From Frateuria_A sp051900535 (lineage in GTDB: Bacteria; Pseudomonadota; Gammaproteobacteria; Xanthomonadales; Rhodanobacteraceae), in NCBI RefSeq assembly GCF_051900535.1, contig NZ_JBHZGI010000002.1, positions 248,001 to 312,000 on the forward strand: a stretch of 64,000 nt of DNA, in the 5' to 3' direction. A program made the translations under genes and the position numbers. Shown here in pieces: positions 36,084-43,548 of the stretch. The notes under the pieces were generated by a model. It did no database searches. It was given only the letters and a program-made list of their open reading frames with translations, and was not told the origin of the DNA. The first letter of the stretch is position 1. Every line of letters starts with the position of its first letter.

Positions 36084-36312
36084 TCGTTCTTGCGGGGATC
36101 TTCCGCGACCTGGCTCGCCTGCCGCGGGCTTCCGATCGCCTGACGGCGCTCGGGTCACTTTTCTTTGCGGGCCCAAAGAAAAGTAACCAAAAGAAACGGC
36201 CTGCTAAGCCCGGTGTAGCTAAAAAGCTAGGTGCCACCTCGCTTTGACGGGTGAGCCGCTCGCTCTTAGAGGAGCTGCCGCCGCTTCACCGCGGGCGCTC
36301 GGGAGTTGAGGC
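36084..36312 (-). repeat. 229-bp dispersed repeat (family B), inverted copy 1
   Basis: Reads, on the minus strand, like the copies at 36538-36766 and 46938-47155. Its core is a perfect 11-bp hairpin, ACTTTTCTTTG with CAAAGAAAAGT (36157-36184), followed by AACCAAAAGAAACGGCCTGC. A second conserved block is GAGGAGCTGCCGCCGC near its right end. I see no coding capacity and no transposase. Confidence 0.8.
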
Positions 36313-36537
36313 GAGGGAGGTATTCAGCGATTTGATAGTGCCGGCTCGAGTGGCTCGCTCGCTTGCAAAGCGGGCGCTCGCCGTTTGCTTGCTCTTAGCC
36401 TCGCGATCATCAAACGGACGAACGGTGCCTTCGTACCTGATCACTTCCGTCGGCCTGTAGATCGTTCGGGCCAGAACACCGACCGCTCTTGAAGGGCAAA
36501 TCGGTAGCAGCTCCACGCTGCCGCAAACCCACCCTTG

Positions 36538-36766
36538 CCCCAACTCCCGAGCGCCCGCGGTAAAGCGGCGGCAGCTCCTCTAAAAGCAAGAGACTGGCCC
36601 GGCAAGGCGACGTGGCGCCTAGCTCTTATCCCACACCGGGCTTCGCAGGCCGTTTCTTTTGGTTACTTTTCTTTGGGCCAGCAAAGAAAAGTGACTCGAG
36701 CGCCGGCAGGCGATCGAAAGCCCGCCGCAGGCGAGCCCAGTCGCCGCAGATCCCCGCAAGAACGAC
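36538..36766 (+). repeat. 229-bp dispersed repeat (family B), copy 2
   Basis: Same length as copy 1 and inverted relative to it. It opens CAACTCCCGAGCGCCCGCGG, continues with GGCGGCAGCTCCTCTAAAAG and GGTTACTTTTCTTTGGGCC, and ends CCGCAAGAACGA. A CCCTCTCCCC-type palindrome follows 43 bp later, as it also does after the third copy. Confidence 0.8.
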
Positions 36767-36809
36767 ATGCAAGGCAACGTCCATGCAAAAGCATCCCCGC
36801 GAGCCTCGG

Positions 36810-36846
36810 CCCCTCACCCCAGCCCTCACCCCGGTGGGGAGAGGGC
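36810..36846. repeat. CCCTCTCCCC palindrome (family A)
   Basis: CCCCTCACCCCAGCCCTCAC then CCCGGTGGGGAGAGGG lies 25 bp before the ubiE ATG. One base change shortens the stem compared with the consensus unit. Its position would put it in the ubiE leader. Confidence 0.65.
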
Positions 36847-36871
36847 GCCAGAGGCTGTAGCATTGCCGCCC

Positions 36872-37624
36872 ATGAGCGAGCAGTCCAAAACTACCCATTT
36901 CGGCTTCCGCGACGTCCCGGTAGGCGACAAGCAGAAGCTGGTCGGCCAGGTATTCACCTCGGTCGCGCGCAGCTACGACCTGATGAACGACCTGATGTCG
37001 TTCGGCGTCCATCGCCTGTGGAAGCGCCACTTCGTGGCGATCAGCGGCGTGCGGCGCGGCGACCGCGTGCTGGACCTGGCCGGCGGCACCGGCGACATCG
37101 CCGCGCTGCTCAAGCCGGTGGTCGGCGACGAGGGCGAGGTGGTGGTGGGCGACATCAACGCCGCCATGCTCGGCGTGGGCCGCGACCGGATGACCGACCG
37201 CGGCCTGGTCGGCGGGCTGCGCTGGGCGCAATTGAACGCCGAATGCCTGCCCTTCCCGGACAACAGCTTCGACGCGGTGACCATGGCCTTCGGTCTGCGC
37301 AACGTCACCGACAAGGACAAGGCACTGGCCGACATCTGCCGCGTGTTGAAGCCCGGCGGTCGCGCGCTGGTGCTGGAGTTCTCGCGCGTGCAGAGCGAGC
37401 TGTTCGGCAAGCTCTACGACTTCCATTCGTTCAAGGTGTTGCCGAAGCTCGGCCAGCTTTTCGCCGGCGACGCGGACAGCTACCAGTACCTGGCCGAGTC
37501 GATCCGCAAGCACCCGGACCAGCAGACCCTGAAGGGCATGATGGAAGCGGCCGGCTTCGGCCGCGTCGAGGTGCGCAACCTCACCAACGGCATCGTGGCG
37601 ATCCACAAGGCCTGGAAGCTCTGA
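36872..37624 (+). CDS. ubiE: Demethylmenaquinone/ubiquinone C-methyltransferase UbiE
   Basis: A 250-aa SAM-dependent methyltransferase with the UbiE signatures: YDLMNDLMSFGVHRLWKR, VLDLAGGTGDIA as SAM motif I, FDAVTMAFGLRNV, and HPDQQTLKGMMEAAGF with NGIVAIHKAWKL at the end. It carries out the C-methylation step of ubiquinone (and menaquinone) synthesis. The ATG at 36872 matches the family N-terminus. Upstream frame extension runs into repeats. A membrane-channel gene follows 3 bp later. Confidence 0.96.
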   Translation: MSEQSKTTHFGFRDVPVGDKQKLVGQVFTSVARSYDLMNDLMSFGVHRLWKRHFVAISGVRRGDRVLDLAGGTGDIAALLKPVVGDEGEVVVGDINAAMLGVGRDRMTDRGLVGGLRWAQLNAECLPFPDNSFDAVTMAFGLRNVTDKDKALADICRVLKPGGRALVLEFSRVQSELFGKLYDFHSFKVLPKLGQLFAGDADSYQYLAESIRKHPDQQTLKGMMEAAGFGRVEVRNLTNGIVAIHKAWKL

Positions 37625-37627
37625 GGC

Positions 37628-38263
37628 ATGAACCACGGCGCGCAACTTGAACGCCTGAAGGCCTTTTCCGACGCCGTGTTCGCCATCGCCATCACCTTGC
37701 TGGTGATCGAGGTGCACGTGCCGCGGCTCGATACGCCGGACGATGCAGCCTACCTCGTCGCATTGGCGCACCTGGTGCCCAGCTTCATGGGCTTCGCGCT
37801 GAGCTTCCTCACCATCGGCGCGCTGTGGGTGGCGCACCACCGGCTGTTCGGCGTGCTGGAAGGCTACGAGCCGAAGCTGATGTGGCCGAACATGCTGCTC
37901 CTGATGGTGATCGCGTTCATGCCTTTCGCCACCGCGTTGATGAGCTCCAATCCGCTCGCGCGCGTGCCGGAGGTGTTCTACTCGGCCACCCTGCTTGCGG
38001 CCGGGCTGCTGCAGCTGTTGCTGTTCCGGGTGGCGCTCAAGCCCGGGCGGACGCGCGCGGACGTGCCGCCGGAGGAGATCAACGCGTTGCGCTGGCGTGC
38101 ACTGACCCTGCCCACCGCCACGACGATCGCGCTGCTCATGGCCTGGCGCATGCCGGGCAACAACAACTTTTTCCTGCTGTCGATCCCGCTGCTTGCGCGC
38201 GCCTACGCCGCGCTTGGCCGACGCCGCGCGCTGCGGCTTCCCGCCTCGCCGGCGACGTCCTGA
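37628..38263 (+). CDS. TMEM175 family (DUF1211) potassium-channel-like membrane protein
   Basis: A 211-aa protein with six hydrophobic segments. The first carries RLKAFSDAVFAIAITLLV, the FSD motif (residues 13-15) that lines the pore in TMEM175 proteins. Bacterial members form tetrameric potassium-permeable channels. The second segment ends in GALWVAHHRLF as in relatives. It lies 3 bp after ubiE and may be cotranscribed, with no obvious functional link. Confidence 0.9.
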   Translation: MNHGAQLERLKAFSDAVFAIAITLLVIEVHVPRLDTPDDAAYLVALAHLVPSFMGFALSFLTIGALWVAHHRLFGVLEGYEPKLMWPNMLLLMVIAFMPFATALMSSNPLARVPEVFYSATLLAAGLLQLLLFRVALKPGRTRADVPPEEINALRWRALTLPTATTIALLMAWRMPGNNNFFLLSIPLLARAYAALGRRRALRLPASPATS

Positions 38264-38336
38264 TCGGCTGATCCAAGTCATGGGCACGGGGTGGGCGCGG
38301 CCGTAGGGTGGCGCTCCCATCCCGCGAGTGTCCGCC

Positions 38337-38603
38337 ATGCACGCCAATCTCAGCCCCGAACAGAACATCCACATCTTCGACGCCCGCGGCATCGCCCGCC
38401 GCTTCCGCCATTCGGCGATCTTCGGCGCGCTGGGCGCATTGCGCTCGGGCGAGACGATGCGCTTCATCAACGACCACGACCCGCTGCCGCTGCTGGCGCA
38501 GCTGCGCGAGCGCTTCGGCGAATACCTGACGGTCAGCTACCGCGAGCGCGGTCCGCAGGCGGTGGTGGTGGATTTCGGCATCGTCGGCCTGCCCGGCGAG
38601 TGA
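38337..38603 (+). CDS. DUF2249 domain protein
   Basis: An 88-aa protein matching the DUF2249 pattern: IHIFDARGIARRFRHSAIFG, LRSGETMRFINDHDPLPLL and the closing VVDFGIVGLPG. The fold is TusA-like. DUF2249 proteins commonly accompany denitrification, hemerythrin or NO-response genes, and their biochemical role is not known. A GTG nine bases upstream is an alternative start. The next gene starts 2 bp after its stop, so the pair is coupled. Confidence 0.85.
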   Translation: MHANLSPEQNIHIFDARGIARRFRHSAIFGALGALRSGETMRFINDHDPLPLLAQLRERFGEYLTVSYRERGPQAVVVDFGIVGLPGE

Positions 38604-38605
38604 GC

Positions 38606-39220
38606 ATGGCGTTCCCCGCGTTTTTTTTCCTCGCGCCGTGCATCACCGTGCGCGACCCGCTGGCCGCACTGCTGGGTGCGTCCGACGATGGCCTGCTGGT
38701 CTACGGCTATGCCGATGCGGTGCGGCTGGCGGGCCACTCCTGCCCGACCGTGGGCGGCGCCTTCCTGATGGCGCGTGCCGCGCTGCGCGCGCTTTACCCC
38801 GATGGTCCCGCCGAACGCGGCGGCGTGTCGGTGCGGATGGGCGGGCCGGAACAGGAAGGCACCACCGGCGTGGTCGCGCAGGTGCTGACACTGGTCACCG
38901 GCGCGGCATCGGCCAACGGTTTCCATGGCATCGGCGGGCGCTTCGTGCGCCAGGGCCTGCTGCACTATGGGACGGCGCAGGAAGTGCCGGGCGTGCGCTT
39001 CCAGCGGCGCGACACCGGCCAGGCGGTGCGGGTGGAACTGGATCTCGCCCGCGTGCCGTCGCCACCGGGCCTGCGCGAGCGCATGGCCGAGGCGCTGGCA
39101 CCGTCGGCCACGGCCGAGCAGCAGCGCGCCTTCGGCGAGTTGTGGCAGGACCGCGTGCGGCGCCTGCTGCTGGACCACGCGGACGACCCGGCGGTGGTCC
39201 GCGTCGAAGCGCTGGCCTGA
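38606..39220 (+). CDS. FmdE-like conserved protein with GHSCPT motif
   Basis: A 204-aa soluble protein. VRLAGHSCPTVGGAFLMARAAL resembles the GHxCP motif of FmdE (formylmethanofuran dehydrogenase subunit E) family proteins, which bind metal through the Cys and His. GFHGIGGRFVRQGLLHYG follows. The rest has no motif I recognise. It overlaps functionally with the DUF2249 gene 2 bp upstream. Function is unknown; a metal- or thiol-related partnership with DUF2249 is inference. Confidence 0.7.
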   Translation: MAFPAFFFLAPCITVRDPLAALLGASDDGLLVYGYADAVRLAGHSCPTVGGAFLMARAALRALYPDGPAERGGVSVRMGGPEQEGTTGVVAQVLTLVTGAASANGFHGIGGRFVRQGLLHYGTAQEVPGVRFQRRDTGQAVRVELDLARVPSPPGLRERMAEALAPSATAEQQRAFGELWQDRVRRLLLDHADDPAVVRVEALA

Positions 39221-39223
39221 CGC

Positions 39224-39907
39224 TCAGGCCGGCGTGCGCAGGTCCCCGCGCACCGTGCCGACGCGGCGCGCAGTGTCCTCGCTGTCCTTCAGACGTACCG
39301 TCTCGGCAAGCGCCGCGGCGTACCAGCGCCGCATCCCGGGCAGTTCGCGCAGGCGCGTGGCGTAGGCGAGCGAGGTCTCGTCCAGCGGCAGCCCGTAGCT
39401 CAGGATGCGCCAGGCGACCGGCGCGAAGAACGCATCCACGGCGCTGAAGGCATTGCCCGCCAGGAACGGTCCGCCGAAGCGCGCGAGCCCTTCGCCCCAC
39501 AGCTCGGCCAGGCGGGCAAGGTCGCGCTGCAGTGGCGCGTCGATGCCATGCAGTTCCACGCGCACGGCGCAGTTCATCGGGCAGGTGGTGCGCAGGGCGG
39601 TGAAGCCCGAATGCATCTCGGCGCTGGCGCAGCGGGCCCAGGCGCGCGCCTTTGCGTCGGCCGGCCACACGCCCGGGTGGCGCTCGGCCAGGTACTCGAC
39701 GATCGCCAGCGAATCCCACACCACCGTGTCGCCGTCGCGCAGGCACGGCACCTTGCCGTTGGGCGCGAAGGCGCGGAAGGCGTCCCAGCTGGAGCCGTCG
39801 CGCAGGGCGACCAGGTGTTCCTCGAACGGGATGCCCTGCTCGACCATCAGCAGCCAGGGCCGCAGCGACCAGGAAGAGTAGTTCTTGTTGGCGATGAAGA
39901 GTTCCAT
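39224..39907 (-). CDS. Glutathione S-transferase family protein
   Basis: A 227-aa GST. The N-terminal thioredoxin-like domain is MELFIANKNYSSWSLRPWLL with NGKVPCLRDGDTVVWDSLAI (glutathione-binding cis-Pro and Asp-Ser). The C-terminal helical domain includes AFSAVDAFFAPVAWRI. The catalytic serine is probably in NYSSWS. The start at 39907 is supported by CGAGGGA, and the seven-residue upstream extension is rejected. It ends 3 bp from the convergent FmdE-like gene. Likely role: conjugation or thiol-dependent isomerisation. Confidence 0.92.
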   Translation of the reverse strand: MELFIANKNYSSWSLRPWLLMVEQGIPFEEHLVALRDGSSWDAFRAFAPNGKVPCLRDGDTVVWDSLAIVEYLAERHPGVWPADAKARAWARCASAEMHSGFTALRTTCPMNCAVRVELHGIDAPLQRDLARLAELWGEGLARFGGPFLAGNAFSAVDAFFAPVAWRILSYGLPLDETSLAYATRLRELPGMRRWYAAALAETVRLKDSEDTARRVGTVRGDLRTPA

Positions 39908-39980
39908 GGCATCCCTCGCAGTTTGCAAGGTGGACTTTCAGCCCACCGCTCCGGTGCGTCGATGGCGCGCTCGAGCCAGC

Positions 39981-40895
39981 CTACGGTTTGCAGACCGCGG
40001 GTTGGTGGGCGGTGCGCACCGCGGCGCGCCGGCGCATGTTGGCCAGGATCACGCCGCCGACGGTGACCGCGCCGCCGACCAGGGTCAGCAGCCCGGGCCG
40101 TTCACCGAGCCAGAACCAGCCGATCAGCACGGCGATCGGCGGCGAGAAATAGATGAAGCTGGACACCTGCGAGGCCGAGCTGCGGTGGATGGCAATGTTC
40201 CAGGCGATGTAGCCGACGAAGGTGGGGGCGAAGCCCAGCCACAGCAGCGCACCGATGCGCGGCCACGGCGCGGCGGCCAGTGCCTGCGGCAGGTGGATGG
40301 CGAACGGCAGCGCGCCCAGCGTGCCGGCGAAGAAGGTGAAGGCGGTGACGCCGAACACGCTCGAACGCGCGAACAACGGCTTCTGCCCGACGAAGTAGAT
40401 CGCCGAGGCGGCCACGCTAAGCAGCACCAGTGCGGCCATCGGCTCGAACTTCACCTGCTTGCCGCTGGCCAGCACCACCATCACCACGCCGACCAGCGCC
40501 ACGCCCAGGCCCGCCAGCGTGCGCGCCGGCAAACGCTCGCGCAGCCACAGCGCCGAAAGCGCCGCGGTGGCCGCAGGCACCAGCGAGATCAGGATCGCGG
40601 CGGTGCCGCTGGCGATGCGGGTTTCGGCGTAATTGAGCGCCATGTGATAGACGGTCAGGCCGATCACGCCCAGTGCCGCCAGTTGCGGCCAGTCGCGCCG
40701 GGCCGGCAGCGGCGGGCGCTTGACCAGCAGCCACAACGCGAAGCAGAGCGAGCCTATGCCCAGGCGCGCGAACGCCACCTCGCCCGGCGTGAAGGCCGGC
40801 AGCGCGAAGGCGATCGCCGCGTACGCGGACGACCAGGTGACCAAGGCGACGCCGATCAGGGCCAGCGTCCGCCCGTCCAGGCGAGGGGTATCCAT
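39981..40895 (-). CDS. EamA/DMT superfamily transporter
   Basis: A 304-aa inner-membrane protein with ten hydrophobic segments in two EamA repeats. Typical motifs are FARLGIGSLCFALWL, ALNYAETRIASGTAAILISLVP and FSPPIAVLIGWFWLGERPGL. Members export amino acids or other metabolites. It diverges from an Lrp/AsnC gene, a common regulator-exporter pairing, with a perfect dyad between them. That pairing suggests amino-acid export. Confidence 0.92.
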   Translation of the reverse strand: MDTPRLDGRTLALIGVALVTWSSAYAAIAFALPAFTPGEVAFARLGIGSLCFALWLLVKRPPLPARRDWPQLAALGVIGLTVYHMALNYAETRIASGTAAILISLVPAATAALSALWLRERLPARTLAGLGVALVGVVMVVLASGKQVKFEPMAALVLLSVAASAIYFVGQKPLFARSSVFGVTAFTFFAGTLGALPFAIHLPQALAAAPWPRIGALLWLGFAPTFVGYIAWNIAIHRSSASQVSSFIYFSPPIAVLIGWFWLGERPGLLTLVGGAVTVGGVILANMRRRAAVRTAHQPAVCKP

Positions 40896-40948
40896 GGGGA
40901 ATTCCGGTGCGGGGAAGTGCGCATCCTAGTGAGGGCCGGGTTACGCAG

Positions 40949-40981
40949 GAAGCATGCAACCAAGCCAGAATGGCATGCTTC
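40949..40981. promoter_or_regulatory. Candidate Lrp/AsnC operator between divergent genes
   Basis: Two perfect 9-bp arms, GAAGCATGC and GCATGCTTC, are separated by 15 bp, giving a centre-to-centre spacing of 24 bp. The dyad is 54 bp from the transporter start and 28 bp from the regulator start. Lrp-type proteins often bind such spaced dyads. Confidence 0.6.
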
Positions 40982-41009
40982 GCCAACGAACGAATTGCAG
41001 GTTTCCATC

Positions 41010-41505
41010 ATGGCCTTCGTATCGAAACCCGAACTGGACGCCCGCGACTGGCAGCTGCTCGAAGCGCTGCAGCAGGACGCGCGGCAGGGCTACGCGGAAC
41101 TGGGCCGGCAGGTCGGCCTGTCCCCACCGGCCGTGGCCGAGCGTCAAGCGGCTGGAGGAAGCCGGCATCATCGCCGGCTACCGCGCGGTGGTGGATCCGA
41201 AGCGACTGGGTTACAGCATCGACGCGATGATCCGCCTGCGTTGCGACGGCGGTATCTGCGCGCGCATCGGCGCGCTGGTGACCGACATTCCCGAGGTGCT
41301 CGAGTGCCGCCGACTCGCTGGCGAGGACTCGGCGCTGCTGCACGTGGTCGCGTTGTCGGTGGCGCATCTGGAGGCGGTGCTCGACCGGCTGCTGAAGATC
41401 CACCCCAGCGTGAGCACGACCACGCTGGTGGTGCTGCAGACGCCGCACACGAACCGGCCGCTGACGCGCGCGATGTGGCAGGCGGCGCACGCGGTGGAAG
41501 GCTGA
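41010..41505 (+). pseudogene. Lrp/AsnC family regulator, frameshifted
   Basis: The N-terminal HTH (ARDWQLLEALQQDARQGYAE, LGRQVGLSPPAVAER) is in one frame. The continuation VKRLEEAGIIAGYRAVVDPKRLG and the ligand-binding RAM domain follow in another. The break is at 41142-41145: GAGCGTCAAG should read GAGCGCGTCAAG, so a CG dinucleotide is missing. Restored, the protein would be 165 aa, normal for the family. Everything else looks intact, so this is either a very recent inactivation or a sequencing error. Confidence 0.85.
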
Positions 41506-41596
41506 GGCGCCTTCCCTTTGCTTCGCGGCGTGGCGCCGGGGCACGCGAGCCGGATGCCGGCATACTGCACACCTGAACGCCCCCGAGGAGCCTCCG

Positions 41597-43285
41597 ATGT
41601 CCGACCTCCCCCTACCGCCCGACAGTGACGAGCAGCCGACCGACCCGCAACGCCGCCGACTGCTCGGCGGCCTGGCCGCGGCGGGCGCCGGCCTGGCGCT
41701 GGGCGGCGCCAGCGTCGATGCCGTGGCGAACGCGAAAAGCGCGGCGCTCCCACCGACGAAGCTGGACGCGCTGCTGCGCAAGCACATCCAGCGCGTGGTC
41801 GTGATCTACGCCGAGAACCGCAGCTTCAACAACCTGTTCGCCGATTTCCCCGGCGTGGCCGAGCCGCTCTCGGGACTCCGGCCCGAGCAGTACCTGCAGC
41901 GCGACCGCGACGGCTCGGTGCTCAAGCAGCTCCCGCCCGTATGGCACGGCGTGGCGCCGCACGAGCAAGTGGTCAACCACCGCAAGTACGTGGTGCGCCA
42001 GGAGGACATCGTCGACCTGCCCAATGCGCCGTGGGCGCTGCGCACCGGCGGCGGCGAGCCGCTGCCGCAGGGCGTGGTCACGCGCGACCTGTGGCATCGC
42101 TTCTACGAGAACCAGCGCCAGATCAACGGCGGCAAGAATGACGGCTTCGTGGCCTGGGGCGACTCGGGCGCGCTGGTGATGGGCTACTACGGCGACAACG
42201 CGGCCAACCTGCGGCTGTGGCAGCTGGCGCGCCAGTACACCTTGTGCGACCACTGGTTCATGGGCGCGTTCGGCGGCTCGTTCCTCAACCACCAGTACCT
42301 GATCGCCGCGCAGCCGCCGTATTACCCGCACGCGGACCAGAGCCCTGCACGCTTCAACATCGCGCAGACGGTCAGCGGCGAGGCCACCGACATCCATCTC
42401 AAGCTCGCCCACGACTCGCCGGCCAGCGCGATGGAGGGCAAGCCCGAAACGCTGACGCCCAATGCGCTGACGCCCGACTTCTGGGCGGTCAACACGATGG
42501 GGCCGCCCTACGCGCCGGGTTTCTCCAAGGATCCGAACGATCCCGCCCATGCCGATCCCGACAGCGCCAACACCGTGGTGCCGCAGAAGCACGCGACCAT
42601 CGGCGACGTGCTTTCCGAGGCGGGCGTGGACTGGGCCTGGTACGCCGGCGGCTGGAAACTGGCGCTCGAGGGCAAGGGCGACGGCGACCAGGCCGATTTC
42701 CCCCAGCGGCCCAACTTCCAGCCGCACCACCAGCCGTTCAACTACTTCACCGCGTACGCGCCGGGCACGGCGGCGCGCGAGAAGCACCTGCGCGATGCGG
42801 GCGTGGGCGAGACCGCGGAAACCAACCACTTCCTCGCCGCCGTCGCCGCCGGCACGCTGCCGCCGGTGACCTTCTACAAGCCGCAGGGCGACCTCAACAT
42901 GCACGCCGGGTATTCGGACGTGGACGCTGGGGATCGCCACGTCATGGCCGTGGTGGAGGCGCTGCAGAAATCGCCGGCGTGGCCGGGCTTGCTGGTAGTC
43001 GTCACGGTCGACGAGAACGGCGGCTGGTGGGACCACGTGGCGCCACCCAAGGGCGACCGCTGGGGCCCGGGCTCGCGTGTCCCGGCGATCATCGTGTCGC
43101 CGCATGCGAAGAAGGGCCACGTGGACCACACGGTGTACGACACCGGCTCGATCGCGCGCTTCCTGACTCGCCGGTTCGGGTTGCGCAAGCTGCCCGGATT
43201 GACCCTGCGCGAGGAGTCCATGCGGGCCGCCGGCGGGCCGGCGCCGGGGGATCTCACCGCCGCGCTGGAGTTCGACGAGGCGTGA
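41597..43285 (+). CDS. Phosphoesterase family protein (AcpA-type acid phosphatase), Tat-like signal
   Basis: A 562-aa protein. The N-terminus PQRRRLLGGLAAAGAGLALGG has a twin-arginine-like export signal. The phosphoesterase domain starts VVVIYAENRSFNNLFADFPG, with later metal-site segments FGGSFLNHQYLI, DVDAGDRHV and VVTVDENGGWWDHVAPP. This is the acid phosphatase AcpA / phospholipase C branch. It would hydrolyse phosphomonoesters in the periplasm or outside the cell. Phospholipase activity cannot be excluded. It is a single gene, 91 bp after the frameshifted regulator. Confidence 0.9.
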   Translation: MSDLPLPPDSDEQPTDPQRRRLLGGLAAAGAGLALGGASVDAVANAKSAALPPTKLDALLRKHIQRVVVIYAENRSFNNLFADFPGVAEPLSGLRPEQYLQRDRDGSVLKQLPPVWHGVAPHEQVVNHRKYVVRQEDIVDLPNAPWALRTGGGEPLPQGVVTRDLWHRFYENQRQINGGKNDGFVAWGDSGALVMGYYGDNAANLRLWQLARQYTLCDHWFMGAFGGSFLNHQYLIAAQPPYYPHADQSPARFNIAQTVSGEATDIHLKLAHDSPASAMEGKPETLTPNALTPDFWAVNTMGPPYAPGFSKDPNDPAHADPDSANTVVPQKHATIGDVLSEAGVDWAWYAGGWKLALEGKGDGDQADFPQRPNFQPHHQPFNYFTAYAPGTAAREKHLRDAGVGETAETNHFLAAVAAGTLPPVTFYKPQGDLNMHAGYSDVDAGDRHVMAVVEALQKSPAWPGLLVVVTVDENGGWWDHVAPPKGDRWGPGSRVPAIIVSPHAKKGHVDHTVYDTGSIARFLTRRFGLRKLPGLTLREESMRAAGGPAPGDLTAALEFDEA

Positions 43286-43474
43286 TGCCTTCTTCTCCCT
43301 CCGGGAAGCAGCGGCGGAGCCGCGAGGCCTTGGCCCGTAGGATGGGCTTCGGCCCTCCAGGCACGCGCGCGGCAAGACCCATGGCGGGATGAAAGCCTCT
43401 CTCCGAACGGCAATGGGCTTTCCGCCAGCCGTCGACGCCTCAGAGGGCGGCGGGGTGGACGGTTCACGGGATGA

Positions 43475-43541
43475 CAAAGGAGCTTTTCGTTCTTGCGGGT
43501 CCTTCCGCGACTGCGGCCCCTCACCCTCCTAGGAAGAGGGG
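43475..43541. repeat. Fragment of family B repeat joined to a family A palindrome
   Basis: AAAGGAGCTTTTCGTTCTTG matches sequence at the left edge of the repeat at 36084, and CCGCGACTGCGGCCCCTCAC then AGGAAGAGGGG is a worn family A unit. The region 43286-43548 otherwise holds no gene. Confidence 0.5.
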
Positions 43542-43548
43542 CGCTGAA

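Larger units (their letters stand above)
35980..36871. other. Gene-free repeat-rich region between marR and ubiE
   Basis: No credible gene is seen in these 892 bp. They hold the marR promoter/operator, a 229-bp repeat (36084-36312), a unique spacer of 225 bp (36313-36537) with no recognised motif, the same 229-bp repeat inverted (36538-36766), and a CCCTCTCCCC-type palindrome (36810-36846). The short open frames here translate repeat sequence and are not called. Confidence 0.75.

Noticed and set aside
36157..36184. ACTTTTCTTTG/CAAAGAAAAGT hairpin as a terminator
   Set aside because: It lies far from any gene end and recurs as the core of a dispersed repeat, so it is treated as repeat structure.
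36034..36460. Short open frames in the marR-ubiE gap (60-85 aa)
   Set aside because: They translate the 229-bp repeat (FFWLLFFGPAKKS recurs in each copy) and have no independent support.
36084..36766. Classical MITE or IS with terminal inverted repeats
   Set aside because: The third copy of the arm occurs alone without the core, no target-site duplication is visible, and there is no transposase remnant.
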